Part shown: positions 37,347 through 47,319 of the stretch, piece after piece | Layout of the letters: each line of letters starts with the position of its first letter | Numbering within the stretch: position 1 is the stretch's first letter | Assembly (NCBI RefSeq): GCF_000150275.1 | Contig: NW_002060955.1 | Location: 1,433,225 to 1,497,224 of the forward strand | Origin: Trichoplax adhaerens | Lineage: Eukaryota; Placozoa; Uniplacotomia; Trichoplacea; Trichoplacidae | Reading direction: 5' to 3' | DNA: 64,000 nt | The notes under the pieces: model-generated | What the model was told of the DNA's origin: nothing | What the model saw: only the letters and a program-made list of their open reading frames with translations | The model's database searches: none | Made by a program: the position numbers and the translations under genes

Positions 37347-38140
37347 ATGATAAATAGTACCGGTAATCGATCAGAAAGATAAAATGATGAGCTATTTATT
37401 ATTATTGATAAAATTAAAACTATTCTAAGAGTAATTGGCTGTATTACCAATGGTCTCTTATCGTATATTTTAATATCTGATAGATCTTTTCGAAAAGTGA
37501 CATACAACCTTATACTCGTTTGCTCTTTCTCTAATGCTCTTTCAAATGCTTTAATTGCCATTGGTTACATTGTATTGTTAACGAATTTTATAAATGCTGA
37601 ACAGCATTCTTTTGCTTGTAAAGCTGTCATATCGGTCGTTTTCACTTCAAATGGAATCACTTTCATGAACTTGGCTTTGATCGCGATCGATCGCTACTTT
37701 GCGATACTTAAACCACTGATGCAATTCTATCGCATTCATAAAAATGGTGTTATTCTCAGTAGCGAGATGTTTATAACTGTAATATCATTTGGATTAGTTT
37801 TACCTTTGAGAGTAGAGATAGAAACCTCAAACATGGATCAACGAGTGTGTTTTGCCTAAAGTTACACCATCTATTTCGGTTCGTATGATTATCTTATCAA
37901 TGTTTGATGTTGTTCTTCCGTCTTTCTTAATGGAATATTTTTACTGGAGGATTTTATTCACCTTCGTAATTATACACGACCTGGACAACTTACTGATAAT
38001 CAGATAATTACGAAGAATAGCTGGCGAAAGTACATTACAACTTTAATTTGTGCGTCCGCTTTTAGCATTGCCAACATTCAGCCATATTGTGCTTATCATT
38101 GTCACAACCCTCACTTGTGGCAAAGGAAAGTAAAGAACTC
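37347..38140 (+). pseudogene. Divergent-subfamily GPCR pseudogene
   Basis: Relative of the receptor at 33494. A plausible start (MINSTGNRSER, 37347) is followed after 11 codons by TAA at 37380, in the same frame as the rest. TM1 (VIGCITNGLLSYILISD), TM2, TM3 with IDRYFAILKP and TM4 then read through to a frameshift near 37858 in loop 2. TM5 (IILSMFDVVLPSFLMEYFYWRILF), loop 3 (YTRPGQLTDNQ) and TM6 follow in shifted frames, with at least two more indels. TM7 and the tail are not recognisable past about 38140. TM2 has Asn in place of the conserved Asp (SFSNAL). Confidence 0.88.
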
Positions 38141-39021
38141 TAGTGTAGTTACTTAAAACTTGGGCATTTCTCCCAGTACTTTCAGTTCCTATGAGAGAAG
38201 TATTTGAGAACTCGATTTCTCGGCTGATCTCCACAGACAACTGACTAATTATTACACTATTCTTCACGATATGAGTCTTGCCGTTTCTTGAGCAATTACT
38301 TACTTTATTCTACAAACACACGCGCTTAAATAGGTTTCTACAGTGAATTCCAATATTAACGAGTGAGAATTCATACTTTACAAGTTACATTAATTAGTAT
38401 AATACCATTACTAAATATACATGTCGATATTCTCAGACTTAGATAGCTACAAGCTATCAGGTGTTAAGACGCTTAACCTTCGTCCATATACAGCTCAATT
38501 TTTAGAGATTAACACACCTTATAAACCTACAGTAAATTAACTGCTAACAACTTCTATTTTTATCTCATTTCTACCATCCTATTATCAGCTACAAGCGCAT
38601 TAAAACATAGCACATAACCTTATCTTATCTATTCATAAGCATTCATTAATTTACAGTTACTTAATTAGTAACGGCGTACCGTGACAATCATATAGGACAG
38701 GCTATATCAGGCAAATCGTAGCCGGATGTCAATAAGGAAAATCCGACCTTGTTTTTATAGGCATGTTATCTTTATGCTTGATTTCAAATGTCGCTATTCT
38801 CAATTCCATTATTTATATGAAATTTAGTAAAAAGATAACTTTCAAGGTTAAACTAATGTTTAAACGAATTCCATTTTTATAGAACATTAAGTTATTTTGC
38901 ATGAAAGTATCAATGTTAATTTTAATAAATCTTTCATATGGTTTTGTTAGCAATTTTTAAGATCGTATATCATCATATCTTCCATGTACAGTATTACAAT
39001 GAAAAAGATTGTATGTATCAT
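38141..39021. other. Intergenic, nothing recognised
   Basis: Ends with the ATCAT target duplication of LTR-A (39017-39021). The short antisense frame near 38043-38267 overlaps the pseudogene end and has no support. Confidence 0.45.
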
Positions 39022-39654
39022 TGTCACAAAACAGCTTTGCAACAAGATAACGTAATCTACGATCAATAAGTCAATTCCTTGAACTACGTATCAAGGAACG
39101 ATATCTGCACTATCACGAGCACTTTTGCTCTACTAGCAGACTACACAAAGACTTAAACGCCTCGTATTTTACGTTAAACACTAAGTTGGACAATTCTTCT
39201 TTATTTCACGATATACTGCATTTATATACTATTCCTCAATAGTCCATGAGTCATAGTTAATACAATTAACATTAGAATCATTTACTGAATTAGATATTAA
39301 TTTTAGCTACTGCTCTCTTAATGCAGACAACAGTATTTACGAACATAGACATGTAATAACTAATACAGAATAGTCAGATTACGATATGTCCTATCACGGA
39401 ACATTTCCATGATAATTTACAGTCTATCATAAGTAAATTACAATCACAATGATTCGAACTGTAAGCAGATGATTTGCATTCCCTATTATAACTATTATAA
39501 TTTCAGTATGTGTATAAGTGTCACTGTCATAAAAAGTCAGTGCTATATTAAAATACAGTATATCCAAATTAGAAGTTAACTAAATAAGGATAGTCTAACA
39601 GAATTATCCTAACATAGTTATTTCTACTGTAATACAGTATTTAACACTGTAACA
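39022..39654 (-). repeat. LTR-A copy 4, full solo LTR with target duplication
   Basis: 633 bp, TGTCACAAAACAG...CACTGTAACA, flanked by perfect 5-bp ATCAT repeats (39017-39021 and 39655-39659). On the minus strand TATATAAA (complement of 39221-39228) precedes AATAAA (complement of 39200-39205), giving promoter, transcript start and polyadenylation order. No internal region or second LTR, so this is a solo LTR left by recombination. Confidence 0.93.
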
Positions 39655-40078
39655 ATCATATTTATCAATGGAACGTAGAATAAATTAAAGTATTGATGGC
39701 ATTGCTACTATTTGTAAGCGATGTTTTAGTTTTTAGAAAAATGTACTGTATGGAGATTTATTTTAGTGTTTCATGCTTTTCTCTTGGTAAATATATTCGT
39801 GGCTACTTTCAATTATTTTAGTACTATTTTAAGCAATTTATGTGAGAATCTATTTTTAGCTATTTAATAATCAGCTAGAACATGTCTCGTTTGTTGCAGT
39901 ATCATACAGAACTTGGAATTAAAACGCTATCTTAATATTGCATCTGCAATCCTTTTTAATTCATAATTGGATTATTTCATTATAAACTACTTTGATAATG
40001 TCAAGTATATTTGAATAATTTTATTATACTAATTTTAATTACAGCATAATTACTGCTTGTAAAAGTGTATAGTAATGG

Positions 40079-40494
40079 TGTCACAACGTCGTTTGCAACA
40101 ATCGGATTCCCGTTCCACACTTATCCTACTCTCCTCTGTCCTACAGTAAAACTGCCACCAGGCGTCACTACTCGCTCCACTTCAGCGAAGGACCTCAGTC
40201 AACAGTAAAGGCGGACTAGAAGCGTCTGGATAAATTTACTAAACTAACTTTATTAGGTTTCCGTATTTTCCTCCTCTCTAACGAGGTAAATTACAACCTC
40301 TTATATACTTGTATCAAATCTACACCTTTTCCACCTGTTAAATATTCTTATACATAACTTAGTCTTTTCTATAACTTTGTAATCCTATTAATTACTATCG
40401 AACAAATATGTGATAATTGATATTATTATGCGCTAATAATATTATAGCGCCAATTAACAATTTAAGATCTAACAGATTCCCTACAAGTGTGACA
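40079..40494 (-). repeat. LTR-D solo LTR
   Basis: 416 bp, TGTCACAACG...GTGTGACA, with 7-bp inverted ends TGTCACA/TGTGACA. On the minus strand TATATAAG (complement of 40300-40307) precedes AATAAA (complement of 40249-40254). Flanks aatgg/accgc give no target duplication. Single copy in the window. Confidence 0.7.
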
Positions 40495-43290
40495 ACCGCC
40501 ATTTTGGTTATTACACGTCATTGGCATATTAAGTACCTTACTTCTACACATTCGTTAATGGAAGTCCATTAACGATTGAACCTCACAATATTAACAGATC
40601 ATAATATTTATGATTATCTAATCGTAACCGTCTACTTCTACTTCAATAACATTATCACATAATATCTTAAACCGTAACAAATGGTAATAGAGCAGGAGAT
40701 ACCTTTAATTAAGTGCATAATAATTCAATTATATTAATATTAGATGTTTTTAAAAATGTTATTTTTTATTAATTGGATTAAGGATGATGGCTCTAAACTT
40801 TTTAGTATTTTTGCCTTGAAATCTTTTGACTTTAAAGATTTACTAGTTTGGTTGAGACAATCTGTAAATTAAACATTAAAATTTTCATTTCATATACCAT
40901 TAGAACAATATTAACGATAAATTATGCATCGGATCTACATTCCGCCGCTTATTAGGCACTAATTTAGAATCAAAATATTTTTTTGGCTTTTTTTTATATT
41001 CTATCATTTCTCGTAAATATTTATTGGCTAGTGGCTACAATAGTCTCGCAGTCGCGACATTTCGAATGGAGGCCGGCAATACCTTGATGTTTCAATACAA
41101 GACCATTTCATTTTGCCGATAATTAATAGCAGGATTATATGACAGATTATTTATCTTTTGCACTTTTAATACCTATCCATGGGCACTATTTTCAGCTGCC
41201 TAGGCTTTTTACCAATAATTCGGTGCCTTGGATACATGTTATGCAAAGTGACAGTAACTTTCGATGTGCAAAACAGATACCATTGTGGGATTTATCCTTT
41301 GTAGGTTTGTTGTTGTAAGATATCAGTATTTTATATTCTGTATAAAGCCGTCCAAAAATAGATTATAACTTTAGAGTAGCCTAACTGCCATTGAATAAAT
41401 TAGTTTACATTCTATATAAATTAAATTTCTTTACCAAGTCAGATAATTACAAGTGTCGTAGCGGAACGGATAGCAGAGTCTAAGAGTACATAAGTGAAAA
41501 CTTGCTATTTTATTCGATCCAAATCACTTACGGTCCAACACTCTGCCAGCATGACCGGTTCGAAAGGGATGGATAGTTTCGAATTGGCTTATTCTTTTCT
41601 TGTACGCTTTAATTGAAAATGATTATCTGATCATTAATGCTTTTTATTTACGGACTTCAGGTATTTTCGATTTTATTTTCTTCTCTAAATTTCAGTGTTA
41701 AAAAAAAATTACTTATTTCCCGATCGCTTACTTAATGGCTGATTTCATATTTATGCTTTCTTTACTTTTCAGTATAGTTTATTTTATCTTAATTTAGTGT
41801 TAAATTATGATAGCTTTTCAATTTTTAAAACGTTTATCATGATTGTTGCTACTGTCTATATCATTTCTGTTATAAGATTTAGCGCAATAGATACTGAATA
41901 TTCTTTTATAATCTCTAAAACCGTCACCGTTTATAGTTTACTCAGCAGGATAATCATAGGAATATTTTAAGTTTTAATTTCTTTCATTCCATTTTTAATC
42001 ATTATTATCGATATATTCATTTGAAAAAATGCTGAGAAGAGCTCTCTTCTATCTAGTAGACTTAATAACATGACTGTAGATTCAAATAATAAAAAGAATA
42101 TCGTTCTTATTTCATTATTTTGTGCCATCTTTATTTTTAATAATACATAAGCTCGCCTTTGCAAGTATAAGAAAAACTTTGTTATATAGACGACTAAATG
42201 CAGACCATAAGGAAGAAAATAAGAGAAAAAATCGATATCATATTGCTTTTTTCTTCATTTGTATGGTTAAAATTTCAAGCATCTAGCCACTTAAAGGATG
42301 CAATTATAATCTGAATCGTATGTTAAATTTATAATTATGTCCAAATTGGATGGCTTTCTTTTGATATTCTCATTCCTACAGCTACTGATCTTTTTCTTAA
42401 ATCATGCGTTTTTTGAAATTCTTTCGAGTTGCTATAGTTTGTACTACCATTGCATTCAAAGATTTTATAGATGAAGTAGCTGAATATCTTAAATATCCTT
42501 TAAGAGAAGTTATAGAAGATCAAACGTACCGGTATTAGACATCAAATTACGTTGGATTTACTTTTGTAGACTAGTTAAAGATACATATCTTGCTTAAATG
42601 AACTTCAGTAATTAAGAAAACACCTAGCAACAACATGCTTACTACTTTTATTTCTATACTATAAAATTACTGGAAATAATTGCTTAAGAAATGGTAAATA
42701 CTTTTCTAGGTAACAATTAGCAAATGAATTATTTATAGGCTACCAATATATGCAAGTCTCCCAAACGCAATTTACTCTAGCGTATAGCACCTGCTGTTTA
42801 AGTGATAAATTTCATTATCTGCTGAAACCGTTCAGAAATTTTTAAAATAATAGAATAACTTTTATTATGATATTCATCAGAGAAGATCTTGAGTTAGAGA
42901 TTTTGTAACTTAATAAAAATCTTTAAACTTTTGTTTATAGCTCAATTATAATGAATTAAAGTAATTTGATAATAGTTTTGAGGAGCGCATCAATTCGCGA
43001 AGCAATCAATCACTTTCCATTGACTCTATAAATAAGTCATTAGATTAGAGCAGCAGCAGAATCTCGTCTTATTCATCCTTTAGCTAAGTTACTGAATGAA
43101 TTTAATCTAACATCAATTTCGTAACTCTCAACTTTGTTACTCTTAATCTTCTATCCTTGCAAGATACCTTATTGCGATATTCTTAATATTTATTTGCTGT
43201 AGTGCAGCCCCAAATATAGCTTAGATTACTATTATAAGACTGTATGAGAATAACTTAACTTGTAAGCTAGAGTGTAAGATTGTCAGATAG
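40495..43290. other. Intergenic, no gene seen
   Basis: No domain or shared repeat recognised. A GC-richer patch near 41470-41580 was checked for a tRNA and rejected. Confidence 0.45.
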
Positions 43291-43569
43291 TCAGATAGTC
43301 CTTGGTTCTGATGGCCTAGCAATTCGGCCTAATGCTTGGGTTAGTATTTCTACAGCCTGAGAAAAGGATGATTCTCTGGACTATTCTTGCGGTTTCTCTT
43401 GAAGGATTCTTTCCATTAGCTTCAAGCTAATTTCCTCTTTCTTCTTTAAATTCGAGATGTCAACGTTTAGTCTTCTAGCTTCTTCTTTAAATTCTTCCAG
43501 CTTCATCTGGGAGATCTTCAAGCATTGCTCGCTAATACTTGTCATTGCGGTTGCCATCTTCTTAGTCAT
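43291..43569 (-). pseudogene. Gag-like relic ORF of an LTR retrotransposon
   Basis: A 62-codon frame on the minus strand starts with an ATG that overlaps the inner end of the tRNA-Ser-type primer-binding site, the usual position for gag. It is rich in Lys/Glu and predicts an amphipathic, coiled-coil-like helix (EEFKEEARRLNVDISNLKK), vaguely SAP-like. It meets an in-frame TAG at 43381-43383, after which the same frame continues for 29 more codons (FSQAVEILTQALGRIA..) to TGA at 43291-43293. No capsid, zinc-knuckle, protease or reverse transcriptase was seen to the left, so the element is truncated. The gag assignment rests on position, not on a family match. Confidence 0.5.
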
Positions 43570-43585
43570 CCTACTCGCAGCGCCA
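43568..43585 (-). promoter_or_regulatory. Primer-binding site, tRNA-Ser type
   Basis: Minus strand TGGCGCTGCGAGTAGGAT, 18 nt, two bases inside an LTR-type ..TTATTACA terminus. Its complement has the layout of a tRNA 3' end: T-stem strand CCTAC, acceptor strand TCGCAGC, discriminator G and CCA. The G discriminator and sequence resemble animal tRNA-Ser. Confidence 0.65.
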
Positions 43586-43587
43586 AA

Positions 43588-43820
43588 TGTAATAAAGTGA
43601 AATTTGTAAGAAACTGTAGTTCTTGATTTATTGTTTTGAAGATCACTTTATCACAATTGCATAATAAGTTATGATATTCATTTGCTATCAAAAGAAAAGT
43701 AAAGATTTTTCTTGATATTTTAAGTCTCGCTTTGAATATGTAATAAATGACTCCCTAATTTATTATCAGCAAGAATAAAGATACTGTGCAATAATAAAAT
43801 ACCGTTGTATATATGTGTAA
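43588..43820 (-). repeat. Partial LTR upstream of the primer-binding site
   Basis: On the plus strand it begins TGTAATAAAG, the end of a minus-strand LTR, two bases from the primer-binding site. It runs rightward to LTR-E at 43821, which may interrupt it. The far end was not identified. Confidence 0.45.
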
Positions 43821-44240
43821 TGTAACTTAGTATTGTGATTGTAGACTGTTAGCCATGTTTAGTATAATGTACGGTAGATATTTATCCTAAGAGATATTTG
43901 GTAGCCATAACTATAGTCTATAGTGGTATAGACTCTATGCTAGAGTACAGATGACTATATGAACGTGACCGTATGCAAAATGACAATACAAGTAGAATTG
44001 TGTTACTAAGAATAATTTACTATGTCTAAAATAATGTAAAAGGTTGCCATGCGGATTGTAGCTGCGAATGCTACTAAAAGTATAAAAGCCTGCAACTTTA
44101 GATTATTCTGTTAGTTCGTTGTAGAAGTCTTTAGAAGTAGTATTCGGCTAGAGTAGAGCTGTGAGTAGTTAATCTTTGTATAAGATTCAATAAAGCCCTT
44201 ATTTTTCTAAAATTTGGAATCTCGTGATTGGTATATATCA
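43821..44240 (+). repeat. LTR-E copy 2
   Basis: Uninterrupted counterpart of 31415-32495. It starts TGTAACTTAG, with TATAAAAG at 44081-44088 and AATAAA at 44189-44194. The right border is approximate because similarity to copy 1 fades after 'gtgat.gg'. Confidence 0.72.
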
Positions 44241-44546
44241 CAATTATGTACAGAACTACTTTGCTCCTACCAAATGCGATTACATATTAAATATAAAAAA
44301 TTTTATTACATTATGTTGATTATCACGCTTTAAATTCTTTATCTTACATGCATTACCTCTTGAAAGCTAGTAAATTATTTTTGGAGAAACTATTGCCAGA
44401 TAGAAAATCGCAAGACTGACTTGGGGGTAGCTTATTCCTTACAAGTTTCATGAACAGTGTTATGTCTGCAGGTAATCTTCAATAACATTGAATAAATACT
44501 TGATCATCGAGAAGCTACGCGAAATTTTACTTACTTAAAAGCTGTA

Positions 44547-45021
44547 TGTGACAATTAACTAATTATTGCATCATCAATGATATAATTTTGTTGAGTAATG
44601 AATCATATGTTAACACCTAGCCATTAATTAACTACTATGAAATGCCATAGAAAGTGTGTTGTGATTCTTGCTATATTCAGCATGTAGACTTGGCTATAAA
44701 TTTATTATTGTTTTACACCAACGAAGTTTGTGAGTCTATATAAAAGCCTCAAAGTTCTTAATTAAGGGAGTTGATAAGTTAGTCGATAACAGACGGTTAT
44801 CAGTGGTTAGTAGTAGATTGTAAGTTGTGAGTTCAATCGTTCATTTTAATAAATAGCTTTTAGAGTAAAGTTTTGATTTTTAGCGTGAGTATTTTATCGT
44901 CTAAGACTCGAACCTAAGTTTGGTAAATTAAAGAGTGCTTAGAGTTAGTTGCTTAGATAGTTAAGACTACTTTAGAGGATAGAATCCCGTTAATTTTTGT
45001 GTTGCAATCTCAGTTGTGACA
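44547..45021 (+). repeat. LTR-B (5' LTR of a truncated element)
   Basis: 475 bp, TGTGACAATT...CAGTTGTGACA, with inverted TGTGACA-like ends. TATATAAAAG at 44737-44746 and AATAAA at 44848-44853 fix the strand. It is followed four bases later by a tRNA-Leu primer-binding site, so this is a 5' LTR with the start of an internal region and not a solo LTR. The left end is inferred from the terminus sequence only, as no second copy is present. Confidence 0.75.
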
Positions 45022-45025
45022 TAAT

Positions 45026-45045
45026 TGGTGGCAGCGGTGGGATTC
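45026..45045 (+). promoter_or_regulatory. Primer-binding site, tRNA-Leu
   Basis: TGGTGGCAGCGGTGGGATTC is complementary over 20 nt to the 3' end (CCA, acceptor strand, T-stem and first T-loop bases) of a typical animal tRNA-Leu. The tRNA identification is from knowledge of animal tRNA-Leu sequences. Confidence 0.85.
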
Positions 45046-47319
45046 ACCCAACACTATTAGCTAGTGCCGTAGTGAACGAAGACAACTTTTTGTATTGAGT
45101 ATGCTTCATATGAAATGCAAGGCAATCTTATCAAAGTAATCAATTAGATAGAAAGATTTTAATGAGTTATGATTATAAATTATTCTCTTAAATAGGGATA
45201 TTACAAAGATTTATTGATGATATAAATCAATATAAAGAATAATGATGGGAAACGACAGAATTCATCATACTGACTTCATTTTTATCCTTATGTCAATATT
45301 GATATTAATAATCGATGTCATAATTTTTTCCCTGCAGTGACCAATCGCAAGAATTGCATTTATAAATTAACATAGTTATGATAATTCCAATGCAATCGGA
45401 AATCAGCATCAAGGTGAAGTTGGCATTCGCCGAAAATGATTGAAATCTATATCTACTCGCACAATTGTTTACCCTTTCTTGCATGATCGGCTATCACGAG
45501 TTCCAGCAAATTTGATTTTGTGATGTAAAATTTTAAAGCACGGCTTAATAAGCAAAATCTGAATTCAAATGCAATGCAAGCCTATCCTATCCAGTAAGTA
45601 ATGACTTTTCTACGAGTTAATAACTTCAGCTTCGATATAATTGATGAGCTTTTCCAACTACTGTAGCTCTTATAAAATGACGAATAAAAACATTTTATAT
45701 TATTTTACTGAATAACTTGGTTGCATCTATTTGGATAAAATATTCATATGGCATGAATTAAAGAATAGATTACTATGGAGACCAAAGTTAACCAACTTGT
45801 CTTGAATCTATATCCAAAACTTTACCCTCGTCTGATTTAGTTGAATTTTATACCGCACATAAAAATGCTTCAACTTTGGCGAGATTTAGCTTATCCCCGA
45901 ATGTGACACTAGTAGCCTAAATTAGTTGACGACGTGATGAAAACTTCTTCTTTATAAAAAGAATAGATGCTATATAACTTTTAAATAAGCTTCAGTGCAG
46001 CAGTTATTAAATCAGTCGCTGATAGTAATAATAGGTTAAATCATTTTAAAATTTCGCTTCTATAGATTTCGATTTATTTTTAACTTACGATTATTACAAC
46101 TGTTCGTTTTTACCGCCAATCTTGCTAGCGTTGCAGTTGATGTACGATAAGTTTACGTCAAATTTACACCTGTATATCAAAGTATATAACCTTAAAGAAA
46201 GATGAGAAATAGGTAAGTCTAAAGCAGAAATATTGATACTAACCATTCCTATTAGCCTTGCTGTCTTAATAAATAGCGGACGATGGGATTTGCAGAGTGA
46301 AAAAATCGAACTTTTTTTTGAATTTTAGCCGATATAAAGTCGTTATATGTGAATACTTTGGAGTGATGAGTACTCCTGTGCTTTATAAGCTAGCTAAAAC
46401 GGAATGGGACTATGGCGTACCAAGGTAAAAATCATCACGCATACAAGTGTACGCTTTGCCCATTCCCAGTACGTCAAAGTAAATAGACAACAAAATAGGA
46501 TTTAAATCTACCAAATTTGTCCTTGTAAGCATAGAGAGTATAGGATTTATAACAACAGTTGATCTAGTACTGTTAAAATAAAAGATTAAGTCAGATATAA
46601 TAATATAATATAATAGAAAATTGTATTGCGAAAGTCTAAACTACTTTGTAGATACTATCCAAGAGCAAATACAGAAACCTTAGTAACGACATAAACGATA
46701 CTGGCATGAGATATAGCAGAGATCTATTAAAAAGTCTTTGAGGTCTTTAAGAAACGAGTAGTTAATACTATTAAAGCATATTTGATTTAGCTACAGAATA
46801 ACTATTTAGGATAGATCTCTATACTTTGGTCCTCAATGGCAAAATTGTCAGTTTAGGCTGCAAAGACACGATACACGCCTAAAGATTTTAAAATATCGTT
46901 TAATTATTTATAACAATATAAATTTAAAATAGAACTTCTAGCTTTGAAATACATATAGTAGGAGAATTATTAAGGTTGGTTCTCGTTATGAGTTAAAAGT
47001 CCAAGCCGCACAATTTTAAAAATTAACACTAGTGTATATTTGAGCTATAACAACGATCGTCATGTCTATGTAAAGCAATGATCTTTGGCCAATTTCTGTT
47101 AAAACGAAAACCAAAAGTCTATTTAGAATATTGTCGATGATTTGTAAATTAGATTAGAATAATGCCACACTAGTATAATCTATCACACAGCTGCTAAGGG
47201 TTAACATTAACGAAATTAAAATTGTTATACTCGTATTATATCAACTGTTGTTGACATTTACTAGACTAAATCGGTTGAGATGTATTAATGTTCTAATCTT
47301 TTTTGATTTATGTAAACAG
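45046..47319. other. Region between LTR-B and EPHX2-like gene
   Basis: Would be retroelement internal sequence and then the 5' end of the hydrolase gene, but no gag/pol frame and no first exon with a DLDG-type HAD motif was found. A foldback lies at 46401-46466. Confidence 0.45.
46401..46466. repeat. Imperfect foldback
   Basis: GGAATGGG (46401-46408) pairs with CCCATTCC (46459-46466), and CGTAC (46416-46420) pairs with GTACG (46449-46453) further in, leaving a loop of about 28 nt. Confidence 0.6.

Noticed and set aside
35522-39654. LTR-A copies 3 and 4 as the two LTRs of one retrotransposon
   Set aside because: The 2.9 kb between them is a GPCR pseudogene and flanks, no primer-binding site follows, and copy 4 has its own ATCAT duplication.
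41470-41590. tRNA-like segment ('gaccggttcgaaaggg')
   Set aside because: The T-loop-like text is not followed by a pairing T-stem strand and no D-arm or acceptor stem could be built.
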